A DNA stretch of 64,000 nt from Flavobacterium foetidum (GTDB taxonomy: Bacteria > Bacteroidota > Bacteroidia > Flavobacteriales > Flavobacteriaceae): the NCBI RefSeq assembly GCF_004634245.1, contig NZ_SJTF01000015.1, positions 1-64,000 on the forward strand, in the 5' to 3' direction. Of this stretch, positions 1-10,400 are shown piece by piece; positions within the stretch are counted from its first letter, which is position 1; the number at the start of each line of letters is the position of its first letter. The notes under the pieces were generated by a model, which worked only from the letters and a program-made list of their open reading frames with translations, made no database searches and was not told the DNA's origin. A program made the position numbers and the translations under genes.

Positions 1-400
1 TATCGAAATGCTATAAATATTTCACCCCGCTGGGGTTTCACTTCTGAGATGTTTTTTAAGCTTCGGAGAAGCTGGATGTTTATAGCAATGAATAAACGTC
101 TACAATATAAAGCTCCAGCGGAGCGACACATTTTGGGATTATAGAACTATGTCATTCCCCTGAAGCTTTTTTTTCGAAATGCTATAAATATTTCACCCCG
201 CTGGGGTTTCACTTCTGAGATGTTTTTTAAGCTTCGGAGAAGCTGGATATTTATAGCAATGAATAAACGTCTACAATATAAAGCTCCAGCGGAGCGGCAC
301 ATTTAGGGATTATAGAACTATGTCATTCCGCTGAAGCTTTTTTTATCGAAATGCTATAAATATTTCACCCCGCTGGGTCTTTGCTTTTAGACATTTTTTT
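1..400. repeat. Tandem modular palindromic repeat (family C), about 171-bp unit
   Basis: A unit of about 171-172 bp starts at 3, again at 174, and a third partial copy starts at 346. Each full unit holds three short palindromic modules in the same order: ACCCCGCTGGGGT (24-36 in unit 1), AAGCTTCGGAGAAGCT (58-73) and AGCTCCAGCGGAGCG (111-125), linked by AT-rich text such as TATTTATAGCAATG. The two full units differ at only a few bases. The same modules recur at 30574-30920. No reading frame is evident, so this is an intergenic REP-like repeat. Its left boundary lies outside the window. Confidence 0.85.
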
Positions 401-403
401 TCA

Positions 404-1537
404 TTATACAGCAGTTTGCAAAAGAGTTTTGTTTTCAAGCTCTTCAAAAAGATCAAGTGCATTTTTAAAAGCCTGATCCATGCTGAAATATTTATAGTTG
501 GCTAATCTGCCTACAAAATGTACATCTGTTAGTTGCGCTGCATCTTCTTTGTAGCGGGAGTAAATTTCGTTATTTTTTGCAGTAGGAACTGGATAATAAG
601 GTTCTCCTTCTTGTACGGTAAATTCTTTTACGATTGTCGTTTTATCCGATTTCTGATTCCCAAAATATTTGTATTCGGTTATTCGAGTAAAATCTACATC
701 AGTTCCTGGATAATTTACAACAGCGTTTTCTTGAAAATAGGGCGCTTCTATTGTTTCGTTTACAAATTTAAGAGAGCGATATTCGAGTGTGTCTGTCAGG
801 CTGTGTTTAAAATCAAAATAGCGGTCAATCGGTCCGGTGTAGAACATTTTTTCGTAATTTTTATACTGATCTTTCACATCAAAAAAATCAGTATCAAGCA
901 ATACTTCTATATTAGGATGGTCCAGCATATTTTCAAACAGCTGCGTATACCCTCCGTCGGGAAGCGTCTGGCACTGCTCAGAAAAATAACGATCATCAAA
1001 GTTGGTTTTGAACGGAATCATGTCTAATAAGCCAGCATCAAGCTCAGCGGGATTTTTGTTCCACTGTTTTTTAATATAATCCTTGAATATGTTTGCATAC
1101 AAAACAGTTCCCGTGCGATTAAGAATTGCTTCTTCTCCGTTGGACGGATTTACAATTGGTGTGCGATTTTGGCTAAGCCATATTTTCATATCCGTTTCAT
1201 CTTTCAAATCAAGATCAAACAGCTTGTTTATAGAATTGATATTTATAGGAAAAGGAACTGTGTGATTGTTTATACGGGCTACTTCTTTGTGTTCGTACGT
1301 ATACCAGTCGGCAAAGCGGTTCACGTAACGCCATACGGCTTCGTCATTGGTATGGAATAAATGTGCTCCATATTTAGAAACCAAAATGCCGTTTTCGTCT
1401 ATATAATCATAACAGTTACCTCCAATATGATTTCGTTTTTCGATAACGAGTACTTTTTTGCCAATTGTGGCATATCGTTCAGCGAGTACAGCGCCTGAAA
1501 TTCCAGCGCCTATTATAAGAATGTCTATATGTTTCAT
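404..1537 (-). CDS. glf: UDP-galactopyranose mutase
   Basis: A 377-residue flavoenzyme that interconverts UDP-galactopyranose and UDP-galactofuranose in the cytoplasm, supplying galactofuranose for surface glycans. The N-terminus has the FAD-binding Rossmann signature GAGISG (residues 10-15), then the VIEKR strand end and HIGGNCYD (about 37-44), which is characteristic of Glf. The length matches bacterial UGMs (about 370-390). The ATG at 1537 gives a start 5-6 residues before the first beta strand, as usual. It is transcribed toward the left edge, where only repeats follow, and its upstream side is a 577-base gap before a divergent receptor gene. No partner galactofuranosyltransferase is visible here. 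The family call is firm; the glycan it serves is unknown. Confidence 0.95.
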   Translation of the reverse strand: MKHIDILIIGAGISGAVLAERYATIGKKVLVIEKRNHIGGNCYDYIDENGILVSKYGAHLFHTNDEAVWRYVNRFADWYTYEHKEVARINNHTVPFPININSINKLFDLDLKDETDMKIWLSQNRTPIVNPSNGEEAILNRTGTVLYANIFKDYIKKQWNKNPAELDAGLLDMIPFKTNFDDRYFSEQCQTLPDGGYTQLFENMLDHPNIEVLLDTDFFDVKDQYKNYEKMFYTGPIDRYFDFKHSLTDTLEYRSLKFVNETIEAPYFQENAVVNYPGTDVDFTRITEYKYFGNQKSDKTTIVKEFTVQEGEPYYPVPTAKNNEIYSRYKEDAAQLTDVHFVGRLANYKYFSMDQAFKNALDLFEELENKTLLQTAV

Positions 1538-2114
1538 TTAGCGAAGAGTTTTTTAATGGATATTGTTTGAATTGGATAATTGAATCTTTGAAAACTGATT
1601 CAATACCATTGGCTTATAAGAGAGTCGATATGATGACACATATGCTTTCGCTTTAAATGACTACAGACAAGAGTCCTGTGGTGCTGAGTCTGTCCAGATA
1701 ACAATTGATGTGTATTGATATTGGTGGTTTTTAAAATTTTAATCATAAAAATGTAGTTTCGTTTTCGTAAAATAGGGCTTAAGATTCTGTTACTACTGAA
1801 TCTAATGGAAACAAATGTATCTTTATTAAAAAGCTTATTCTTACAAATAAAAACTTGAGCGTTATATAATTTGCATTTTTATGATGTGAAATATGTAAAC
1901 GTATTGCATAACGTTTAACGCCAATCAGACTTGTTTTTGCAGGTTTTCTAGTGATCTAAGAGAATTGTTTCGACTAGAGGTTACTTGAATTTTACGCTAT
2001 AATGCTCTTTTTTAATGTTTTAGTAGCGCAGAAATTAATCGGAACTATTTTTTGTGGTATTATTTAGAATTTAGATATTTGTAAAGAATCAATCTAAATA
2101 AAAATAACATTATA
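1538..2114. other. Intergenic region between glf and the TonB receptor
   Basis: This 577-base gap separates two divergent genes. I see no supported ORF. The right end carries a promoter-like pair and an inverted repeat, described separately. The rest is AT-rich with no recognisable RNA. Confidence 0.5.
2051..2099 (+). promoter_or_regulatory. Candidate promoter with an overlapping inverted repeat (possible iron-regulator site)
   Basis: TTTG (2051-2054) is followed after 19 bases by GATATTTG (2074-2081), one mismatch from the Bacteroidota -7 consensus TAnnTTTG at the ideal spacing. An 8-bp inverted repeat, ATTTAGAT (2069-2076) and ATCTAAAT (2092-2099), straddles the -7 element, where a repressor could block transcription. 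Because the gene downstream is an iron/siderophore-type receptor, a Fur-family protein is a reasonable guess, but binding is inferred only. Confidence 0.4.
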
Positions 2115-4454
2115 ATGCTTCGTTTAAACGCCTTAAAAATCGACTTAAAATCCTCGATTTTCTTACTTATTCTAGTTTTTTTTGCCATCAATCTAAATGC
2201 GCAATCCCTTCGCTTAAAAATAGAGAATGAATCCAAAAGCGCTATTGCAGGCGCCTCAATTTCGTCTGGAAATAAAATTATTGGAACAACAAACAAATCA
2301 GGTGAAGTTTCGATTTCAAGCAATGATATTCAAGATAGAACCATAGCGATTTCAGCTCCACAATATCAGCCACTTTCTTATGTTTTTTCGAATCTTCAAG
2401 AAAAAAACGTAATTTCAATCGTGTTGACAAGTGAAAACGAACTGCACGAAGTTGTAGTGACTGCGGGAAGAAAACAAGAAAATATTGCTACAGTACCTTC
2501 TTCGATCACTATCATGAGTCAGAAAGAAATACAAGTACAAAGCAGCATCAACACAAATCTGTCTTCTATTTTAGGAAATGTAATTCCGGGATTAGGAACG
2601 ACCACCAATAAAGCAACCAATTCGGGACAAACCTTGAGAGGCCGACAAGTACTGGTTTTAATTGACGGAATTCCGCAATCAACGCCTCTGATGAATGGAG
2701 CCCGCGACCTTCGTGTAGTAGACGCAAACGCAATCGAACGTATCGAGGTAATAAAAGGAGCAACTTCTATTTACGGAAATGGTTCAGGAGGTGGTATCAT
2801 CAATTACATTACAAAGAAAAGTCCATTGGTTGATAGTTTTTCGGGAACAACAACAGTAGGAGCAACTTTTAATCCGATTCATAGCAAAGAAACATTTGGC
2901 TATCGTGTTTCGCAATTCTTTAACGGAAGAAAAAACAGATTTAGTTACGTAATTGGCGGTGCTTTTGATTACACAGGGCTTCAAAGAGATTCAGAAGGAA
3001 GACCTTTAGGACAGACAGATGGTTTGTCTAATTCGTCTCAGTCTAATGCTTTTGTAAAATTGGCTTATGATATAGACGAACATACTAATTTTAACGTAGT
3101 GTACAATTTTTACAGCAGCACTCAAAACGCCAAATACGTTAGTCAAGCTGGTGTTTACGGACAGACTCCAACAATCGGAGTAAGAGGTACAGAACCTGGT
3201 AAAAATGCAGGAACGCCTTTTAATCATAATTTTATGTTTACTTTTTCGAAGAATAATTTATTTAATAACACACAACTCGATATTTCGGCTTATCTCAATT
3301 CATTTCAATCTATGAATCGTTATGTGGCATCAGGAACAGCTTGGTATGGTCCAGGGCAAACGATGATTAATTCCAATAAAAACGGAACGAGAATTAACTT
3401 GAATACACCATTTAAAATTGGTTCTGTAGCTTCTGAAATTACCTATGGAATGGATATTCTAAACGATGTTACTTTTCAGGATTTAGTAGATGGACGTGTT
3501 TATATCCCGAAAATGGATATGCTGAATATTGCTCCTTATGCACAATTAAAAGTAGATGTTCTGGAAAACCTAATTTTCAAGGGAGGAGTTCGTTATGAAA
3601 ACGCTACTGTTCGTGTTGACGATTATAATACAATTGCTTCTGGACCAGGAAATCAAGGCAGTATTTTTGTAGAAGGAGGAAAGATTCCGTATAACGCTAC
3701 CATGTTTAATGCTGGTCTTCGTTTTAACAAATATGAAATATTTAATCCGTTTGTGAGTTTTTCTCAAGCGTTTGCAATCAATGAATTGGGTAGAATTTTA
3801 AGAAGTGCAGAAGAAAGCACCATTGCAAGTTTAGAAACAGACCCAATTATCACCAATAATTATGAAGCTGGTTTTTCAAGTAAATTTTACAATTTTAATT
3901 TAACGGCAGCTTATTACATCAGTACTTCAAAATTAGGAGCAAATCTGGTTGAAGTTGACGGTAGATTGGTAGCGCAACGTGAACCTGAAAAAATCAAAGG
4001 ATACGAAATTACGTTGGATTATAGATTTTCTGATAAATTGAATCTTGGCGGAAGTTATTCTTATGTTGAAGGAGAAGCAGAGTTTGACGATGGAAGAACG
4101 GTTTACTTAAACGGGTCTCGTATTGCACCGCCAAAAGCAACAGCTTACATTACTTACAAACCAACTTCTGATTGGTATTTGCAGTTGTCATGGGTAAATA
4201 CAGGTTGTCGTGACCGTTTTGAGCCAAATGCAAACGGAAGATACAATAATAGCGAAGGCCCTATTTCGACAGTGAATCTCCTTAATTTTGCAGGAAGTTA
4301 TGCGTTTAATAAAAACTGGTCGCTTAATTTAGGTGTTGAAAATCTATTGAATAACAGCTACTATACGCCTTTAAGCCAATATCGCGCTGTAAACGCAGAT
4401 TATGTAATGGGGAACGGTATGACGACCAGTCTAAATCTTCGTTATAAATTTTAA
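2115..4454 (+). CDS. TonB-dependent receptor, siderophore type
   Basis: A 779-residue outer-membrane active transporter. It has a signal peptide (residues 1-30, ending LNAQ), a carboxypeptidase-regulatory-like beta-sandwich (about 32-107), a plug domain (about 118-235, with ELHEVVVTAGR as TonB-box region, LIDGIP, and the IEVIKGATSIYGNGSGGGIINY motif area), and a C-terminal 22-strand barrel ending in LNLRYKF with the required terminal Phe. The plug motifs are those of siderophore/iron-chelate receptors. The next gene encodes a PepSY transmembrane protein, a common partner for reductive iron release, so the two are probably a siderophore uptake operon (60-base gap). The substrate is not identifiable from sequence. 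ATG 2115 is chosen because the signal peptide follows it. Confidence 0.88.
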   Translation: MLRLNALKIDLKSSIFLLILVFFAINLNAQSLRLKIENESKSAIAGASISSGNKIIGTTNKSGEVSISSNDIQDRTIAISAPQYQPLSYVFSNLQEKNVISIVLTSENELHEVVVTAGRKQENIATVPSSITIMSQKEIQVQSSINTNLSSILGNVIPGLGTTTNKATNSGQTLRGRQVLVLIDGIPQSTPLMNGARDLRVVDANAIERIEVIKGATSIYGNGSGGGIINYITKKSPLVDSFSGTTTVGATFNPIHSKETFGYRVSQFFNGRKNRFSYVIGGAFDYTGLQRDSEGRPLGQTDGLSNSSQSNAFVKLAYDIDEHTNFNVVYNFYSSTQNAKYVSQAGVYGQTPTIGVRGTEPGKNAGTPFNHNFMFTFSKNNLFNNTQLDISAYLNSFQSMNRYVASGTAWYGPGQTMINSNKNGTRINLNTPFKIGSVASEITYGMDILNDVTFQDLVDGRVYIPKMDMLNIAPYAQLKVDVLENLIFKGGVRYENATVRVDDYNTIASGPGNQGSIFVEGGKIPYNATMFNAGLRFNKYEIFNPFVSFSQAFAINELGRILRSAEESTIASLETDPIITNNYEAGFSSKFYNFNLTAAYYISTSKLGANLVEVDGRLVAQREPEKIKGYEITLDYRFSDKLNLGGSYSYVEGEAEFDDGRTVYLNGSRIAPPKATAYITYKPTSDWYLQLSWVNTGCRDRFEPNANGRYNNSEGPISTVNLLNFAGSYAFNKNWSLNLGVENLLNNSYYTPLSQYRAVNADYVMGNGMTTSLNLRYKF

Positions 4455-4514
4455 TACAAAATGATATCAAGCTTTGGTTATATTTGAAAACCATTTTTTG
4501 AAACAGTAATATAA

Positions 4515-5627
4515 ATGAAGAAAACGCTTAAAAAAAATATTGGCTTATTGCACCTTTGGCTCGGACTTGCATCCGGGCTAATTGTTTTTATAGTTGCTCT
4601 TAGCGGAAGCATATTGGTTTTTGAGGATGAACTTGATGAGTTCTTTAATCCTGAATTTTATAAAGTAGAAGCAATCGGAGACAAAAAGCTGCCAGTTGAT
4701 GCTATTGTTTCTCAAGTGCAGAAAGAATTTCACCTGAAGAAAATAGACAGAATCTATACATTTTATGATCCCGAAAGAACCTTGAAAATTCTGGCAACTG
4801 ATTCTGATAAGAAAAAACAGATTATTTCCTTGGATCCTTACAGTGGTAAGGTTTTAGCATCTGTACCAGCCAAAAGTCGCTTTTTTTCAGTTGTTCTTGA
4901 TTTGCATCGTCATTTGGTTTTGGGAGATTTCGGACAAGCAGTTACCGGAATTAGTTGTCTTATTTTTGTTTTTATGCTTTTGTCAGGAATTGTTTTGTGG
5001 TGGCCTAATAAAATTAAGAATCTCAAACAAAGACTAACAGTAAAATGGGATGCTTCATTTAAAAGAGTAAATTGGGATTTTCATTCAACTTTCGGTTTTT
5101 ATACCTTTTTAGTGCTTTTGATTATTTCGCTAACGGGCTTGACTTGGTCTTATAAATGGTTTGAGAACGGTGTCTACTTTTTGGCAGACGGCACAACCAA
5201 GAAGCCTTCAGCCAAAGTTGAAAATCCGACTAAAATTGATCCAGAAGGAGACAAGTCGTTTTTTTATCAAAACATATTTGCTAAAACAGATAGTATTTAT
5301 CGTTATAAGGGCGATACGCAAATCAGGATGCCAGCCGATACCATTAACAGCATAATGGTCATCAAAATCAATCTTGAAAAAGAAATACCAAACATTGCCA
5401 GCCTTGCTTATTTTGATAAATATACAGGCAAAGTTGTAGAAACAAGACCTTATGAATCATTTAGTAATGGAGATAAATTGAGACGATTGATCTACCCAAT
5501 CCATACAGGAAGTATTTACGGTTATCCGACAAAAATAATTGCTTTTATAGTATGTCTTTTTGCCGTTACGCTTCCGATTACTGGTTTGCTGATTTGGTTT
5601 GGGCGAAAAAAGAAAAAGAAATCATAA
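4515..5627 (+). CDS. PepSY-associated transmembrane protein (putative siderophore-iron reductase)
   Basis: A 370-residue inner-membrane protein. Four hydrophobic segments are seen: near residues 11-38 (GLASGLIVFIVALSGSILVF), 139-162 (followed by LWWPNK), 195-215 and 340-364. A large periplasmic PepSY-like region lies between the third and fourth, and a basic tail (GRKKKKKS) ends the protein. The HLWLGL motif near the N-terminus and GIVLWWP are typical of PepSY_TM proteins. Members linked to siderophore receptors (FpvG-like) are thought to reduce ferric siderophores in the periplasm. The gene follows the receptor by 60 bases, supporting a joint role. The family is well supported; reductase activity is inferred from context. 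Confidence 0.85.
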   Translation: MKKTLKKNIGLLHLWLGLASGLIVFIVALSGSILVFEDELDEFFNPEFYKVEAIGDKKLPVDAIVSQVQKEFHLKKIDRIYTFYDPERTLKILATDSDKKKQIISLDPYSGKVLASVPAKSRFFSVVLDLHRHLVLGDFGQAVTGISCLIFVFMLLSGIVLWWPNKIKNLKQRLTVKWDASFKRVNWDFHSTFGFYTFLVLLIISLTGLTWSYKWFENGVYFLADGTTKKPSAKVENPTKIDPEGDKSFFYQNIFAKTDSIYRYKGDTQIRMPADTINSIMVIKINLEKEIPNIASLAYFDKYTGKVVETRPYESFSNGDKLRRLIYPIHTGSIYGYPTKIIAFIVCLFAVTLPITGLLIWFGRKKKKKS

Positions 5628-5819
5628 TTCGAAGTTTTCTGAACTAATTACTAATCAAAAATGAACTCTAAAAGAATTTGCTTCTTTATAGAGTTCATTT
5701 TGTTTTTACGAATTGGACTAATTTTTTTTACTGGTTTGTGCCTCTTAAATTACCATGAAATCAGGTATTTTTTTTTGTTTTTGCTCTCAGTAAATTTGTG
5801 GCTAATCAAAAAAAGTACA

Positions 5820-7178
5820 ATGAAAAGCAGTAGTCGAGATCGTTTTTTATTCGTGAAGTCAGTATTTTTAAAAAATGCAACATCAGGTTTTCTAAAGCCG
5901 CTTTTATATGCAGCGATGTTTTTTCCGTTTATCGCCTTGAGTCAAAAAGCTATAGAACCGGGCAGTAAGGATATCAATACCAAATACATCAAAGCCGAAA
6001 AGTCGCTTTATACCGTTTATTATGTGAAAGATAAAGAATGGAAAAATATGGGGTCTTTAACCTATGATATTGTTGCGGCCAATAATCAATTGACTTTAAA
6101 CAATACTTACACTCCAAAAGATAACGGAAAGCCTACTACACGCATTAGCACAGCAGATGCCCAGACGCTTAAGGCAATAAGTTATGCCGACGAAACAAAG
6201 AATGCAAAATTAAATCTTAATTTCGGCGAAACGATTACAGGCAATTTTTATTCGAAGAAAACTAAAAAAGATAAAAAGTTAAAGCTCAAACCAACTGAAA
6301 ATTATTTTGACTTTAATTGGACAGATCATCTCATTGGGACATTGCCATTAGATGTTGGCTATAAAGCTCGCTTTCCACAGTTTTATTATAATGATGAATC
6401 AAATGTTTTGGTAGAATATTACACCATCAAAGAGGTTAAGAGCTACGTTTACAATTCGCCAAGAACCGGCAAACATGACACATGGATTGTTTCTGTTTTA
6501 GAAGAAAGTACGGGAGGCGTTTACAATTATATTATAGACAAAAAAGACCGCCGTCTTTGGCAGCGAGAAATGTCTATGGCCAAAGGAATGTGGGAGATTA
6601 CCGTAAACGAGGAACTAGATTATCAGCCTATTAAAAACAAATTTAACAAAGAGGAAGCAGCTCGTCAGATTTCTGGCGGAAATAGTGTTATAATCGGCAC
6701 GGCTTACGCAAGATCTGACTCTGGCAAGAGATTGGGTGGTTTGGTTAACACTGCTAAAAAACAGTATGCACCAAGAGGAACAGAGATAACGCTTTTTCCA
6801 AGTTCGGCTTATTATGAGGAATGGGTGGAAGTCAACAAGAAAATTCGCAAGCAGAAAAAAATGCCAGAGGTTCCTCTTCATAGTGATTTTGGCTACGCTG
6901 TCAAAAAAGCCAAAGTGTATGACGATCAAGGACATTTTGAATTTTCGGACCTAATGCCAGGTACTTATGTCGTAATGGTCAGTTTTGATTTTACGAACTC
7001 TTACAATTATTCATACGTTTCGGGCTACACAAATTATTATAATTATTTTGGTTACGCAGGTTCTACAACAAATTACGGTACAGCAAGACAGTCATACACT
7101 GATAAAGCACATATTGAAAAACGGGTAACTATCGATAAGGATGGCGACAAAAAAGAAGTGAACTTAAAAGAAATGTGA
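5820..7178 (+). CDS. Secreted protein of unknown function, DUF3108-like
   Basis: The protein is 452 residues from the ATG at 5820. The frame is open back to an ATG at 5661, but that stretch encodes a very hydrophobic AT-rich run unlike a normal start. From 5820 the protein has a basic N-terminus, then a hydrophobic segment ending FIALSQ, consistent with export. The body (about residues 45-270) is beta-rich with a YTVYYVKDKEWKNMGSL-type opening reminiscent of DUF3108 proteins. The C-terminal part (about 285-450) resembles a carboxypeptidase-regulatory fold (FEFSDLMPGTYVVMVSFDF) with a Tyr/Asn-rich insertion (YNYSYVSGYTNYYNYFGY). It follows the iron-type receptor/PepSY pair on the same strand, but I cannot assign a function. 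Confidence 0.6.
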   Translation: MKSSSRDRFLFVKSVFLKNATSGFLKPLLYAAMFFPFIALSQKAIEPGSKDINTKYIKAEKSLYTVYYVKDKEWKNMGSLTYDIVAANNQLTLNNTYTPKDNGKPTTRISTADAQTLKAISYADETKNAKLNLNFGETITGNFYSKKTKKDKKLKLKPTENYFDFNWTDHLIGTLPLDVGYKARFPQFYYNDESNVLVEYYTIKEVKSYVYNSPRTGKHDTWIVSVLEESTGGVYNYIIDKKDRRLWQREMSMAKGMWEITVNEELDYQPIKNKFNKEEAARQISGGNSVIIGTAYARSDSGKRLGGLVNTAKKQYAPRGTEITLFPSSAYYEEWVEVNKKIRKQKKMPEVPLHSDFGYAVKKAKVYDDQGHFEFSDLMPGTYVVMVSFDFTNSYNYSYVSGYTNYYNYFGYAGSTTNYGTARQSYTDKAHIEKRVTIDKDGDKKEVNLKEM

Positions 7179-7404
7179 TCGAGATAGATTTTCTATTCAT
7201 TTAATCACCATTCTTTTTTGGCCTAGTGTAACGAAATCAGATACCAAAAATATCGGCTATTATCTTTTATAACTGCAGGATGACAAAGCATTCAGGTTGA
7301 TTTTACATTCGTATTTATTTAGCATAATTATTTTTAATTTTAACAATTAGGTTGCTGATTAAATAAATACTACCTTTCCCTTAAATTTAATAAATAGAAG
7401 AAAG

Positions 7405-10400
7405 GTGGAGTCATTAGATTGTACAGATTATAAGTATACATTTTTAAAAACGGGTGGTGATTTGGGTAGACTTATTAATGACTTTAATTGGCATGATACT
7501 GCCTTAGGTTCAATTGAATTTTGGACCGAAAACTTTTGTTCTTCTCTTAGCATTCTTCTTGGCTCATCTGTTCCTTCTTTTTTAGTATGGGGCAATGAGC
7601 ATTCTTTTTTTTATAATGATTCTTTTCGTCCTTTTTTAAAAAATTCAATCGTTGATGCTGACATCTTAGGGAGACCTGTAAATGTGGTGCTTCAGGCAGA
7701 ATGGAAAAAAGTTACAGCCGCATTAGAGGATATGGCTGTCAAGCATATAGCAAAATACGAAGATAATATTACAACATCTCTTGTTCATAATGGGATAGAA
7801 AAGGAGGTGTATTTGACTCTTAGTTGCAGGGCTGTATTTGATAAAAGGGGTACAGCTCAAGGCATTTTCGTAACCTGTATTGAAAGTTCTGCAGCTTTAC
7901 CAACACTTGTTAAGTCAAGCAGCGTTAGGTCGCATCTTAACAATGTATTGACGAAGGCTAATGCTGGAATTGCGCAGGCAAATATTGAGGGCTTAATTAT
8001 TGAAGTGAACGAGCGTTACTGTGAGATGCTTGGATACAGCCGTGAAGAAATTCTAAAAATGAATTTAGGGGATTTGACGCATCCTGATGATTTAGAACAG
8101 AATACTATGTTGATTCAGGACTGCATTCTGAATGGGAATGATTTCGTGATGACGAAGCGGTATGTATGCAAAAACGGAAAAGAAATTTGGGTAAATAATA
8201 GTGTTTCGCTGGTCGTTGACTCTGAAGATAAAAAATACATAACAGCCATTGCGATTGATATTACAGAGCAGAAAGAAAAAGAAAAAAAACTGATTACCAG
8301 TGAGAATAGTTTTAAAAGTCTTGTTGCAAAAGCCCCAGTCGGAACAGCTTTATTTCGAGGGAGAGAATTTTATGTGGACCTTGCAAATGATGTCATGCTC
8401 GGCTACTGGAAAAAAAGTAACGAAATAATTGGACAAAAAATAACAGAGGTCCTTTCAGATATTACCAATAATGAGTTTTTAGAGCGTTTGCAACAGGTTT
8501 ATTCGACGGGCTCGGCCTACAAAGCATCTGGAGCTTTAATTGTAAATAAAAAAACAGGCAAGAGGAATTATTTTGATTATTCTCTGACACCGCTTTTTGA
8601 TGAAAACAATGCTGTGTATGCTGTTCTTCATATGTGTTCGGATGTAACAATCAGCGTGAAAGCGCAAAATCAGATAGCCGAAAACCATAATCAGCTGGCC
8701 TCTATATTTGAGCAGTCTCCAGTCGGAATCGCTACATTGACCGTTACCGACGATCTTGTTTTTCAAAGCGCAAATGCTTTTTACTGTGAACTTGTCGGGA
8801 GAATTAAAAAGGAGATAATAGGAAAACCACTGCTTGAAGCACTTCCCGAGCTAAAAGGGCAAGGCTTCGATGGACTTTTAAGAGAGGTTATAAATACTGG
8901 TAAAGCATTTGTTGCCAAAGAAGTCGAGGTCGAACTGTTTCGCAACGGCAAACTTGAATTTGTATATGTAGACTTAACTTATCAACTTCATCATAACCTT
9001 GAAGGCTTGCCTAATATCGTTTTGGTGATTGCTACAGATGTGACCAATCAAGTGTTAAGTCGTCGAAAAGTAGAGGAAAGCGAAGCCAAGATACAAAGCA
9101 TTATAGCTACTGCTCCTGCGGGCATAGGGTTATTTGTTGGCCGTGATCTGATAATTGAAAATCCAAATCAGACTTTTATTGATATTGTGGGCAAAGGGCC
9201 GAATATTGTAGGACTTCCGTTAAGAGAGGCAATGCCGGAACTCATTACGGAGGGACAAGCTTATCTGAAAATTTTGGATGATATTTTTGAGACAGGAGTT
9301 CCGTTTATTTCTCCAGCATCATTAGTAAAGATAAATCAGAACGGGGTTTTAAATGATAATTACTATAATATTTCTTATACACCTATCTATAACAATGAGG
9401 GCGAAATTTATGCCATATTAGATATCGCAATTGATGTAACAGCTCAAGTAAAAGCACAGCAGGAAAAGGAGGAAAGTGAAGCTCATCTAGAATTGCTAAG
9501 GGATACCGTTCCAGCCATGATATTTTATCTAGATAAGGAGATGCGCTACTGTTCGTATAATTCTGTTTTTATGGATTGGTTTTCTGTAGGGAAACAAGAA
9601 GCAATCGGAAAAACGGTAAGAGAATTTATAGGAGAAGCGGCTTATGCCAAAACTCTTCCACATTTAACTATTGCATACGGTGGAGAGCAGGAAAGATACG
9701 AAATGTTTGCACCCTCCAGAATGGGTGTTAGTCGATGGCTCAGCATAGTGTATACGCCTCACAAGAATGCGCAAGGAGAGGTTATCGGACTCATCGTTCA
9801 TGCCACTGATGTCACACACAGCAAACAAACAGAAATGGCTCTGAGAGAGAGTGAAGCCAAACTGCTTACGGTTATAGAAGCCGCTCCTGTATCAATTTGT
9901 CTTTTTGTGGGAGATGATCTACGTATCGAGAATCCGAATCATCCTTTTATCCTAAATGTTAATAAAGGCAATAATATTCGAGGTAAATCTATTAGAGATA
10001 TACTGGCAGATACACATTCGGAAGCATTAATTGAAGATGTTGAAAAAGTATATCGAACCGGCGAGAGTTTTAATGCAGATGCAATTCCTGGTATTCATTT
10101 TAAAGATAACCAGCCTACGTATTACAATTTAAGCCTAACGCCACTATTTGATGATTCCGATCAGGTTTATGCGGTTCTTTATGTAAGTTCTGATGTTACA
10201 AAAGAAATTTCATCAATCAAAAAAATTGAACAGGCAGAAGAAGCATTGCGCGCAGCCGTAGAAGTTGCCGAAATGGGTACATGGTCTACCGATATCGCTA
10301 CGGGAATAACCAGTGTTTCAGCACGTCATGCTGAAATATTTGGGTATAAGACTACTATAATGCACATTGACGAGGCAAGATCGGTAATTAAAAAATCAGA

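Noticed and set aside
1..400. CRISPR array
   Set aside because: The repeats are 171 bp tandems with palindromic modules, not short direct repeats separated by unique spacers, and no cas gene is near.
2060..2323. Minus-strand 87-codon frame over the start of the first TonB receptor
   Set aside because: It is antisense to a well-supported gene and shows no domain or start context.
5661..5819. Upstream extension of the DUF3108-like gene (53 codons)
   Set aside because: The stretch is very hydrophobic and AT-rich with no normal signal-peptide design; ATG 5820 gives a better start.
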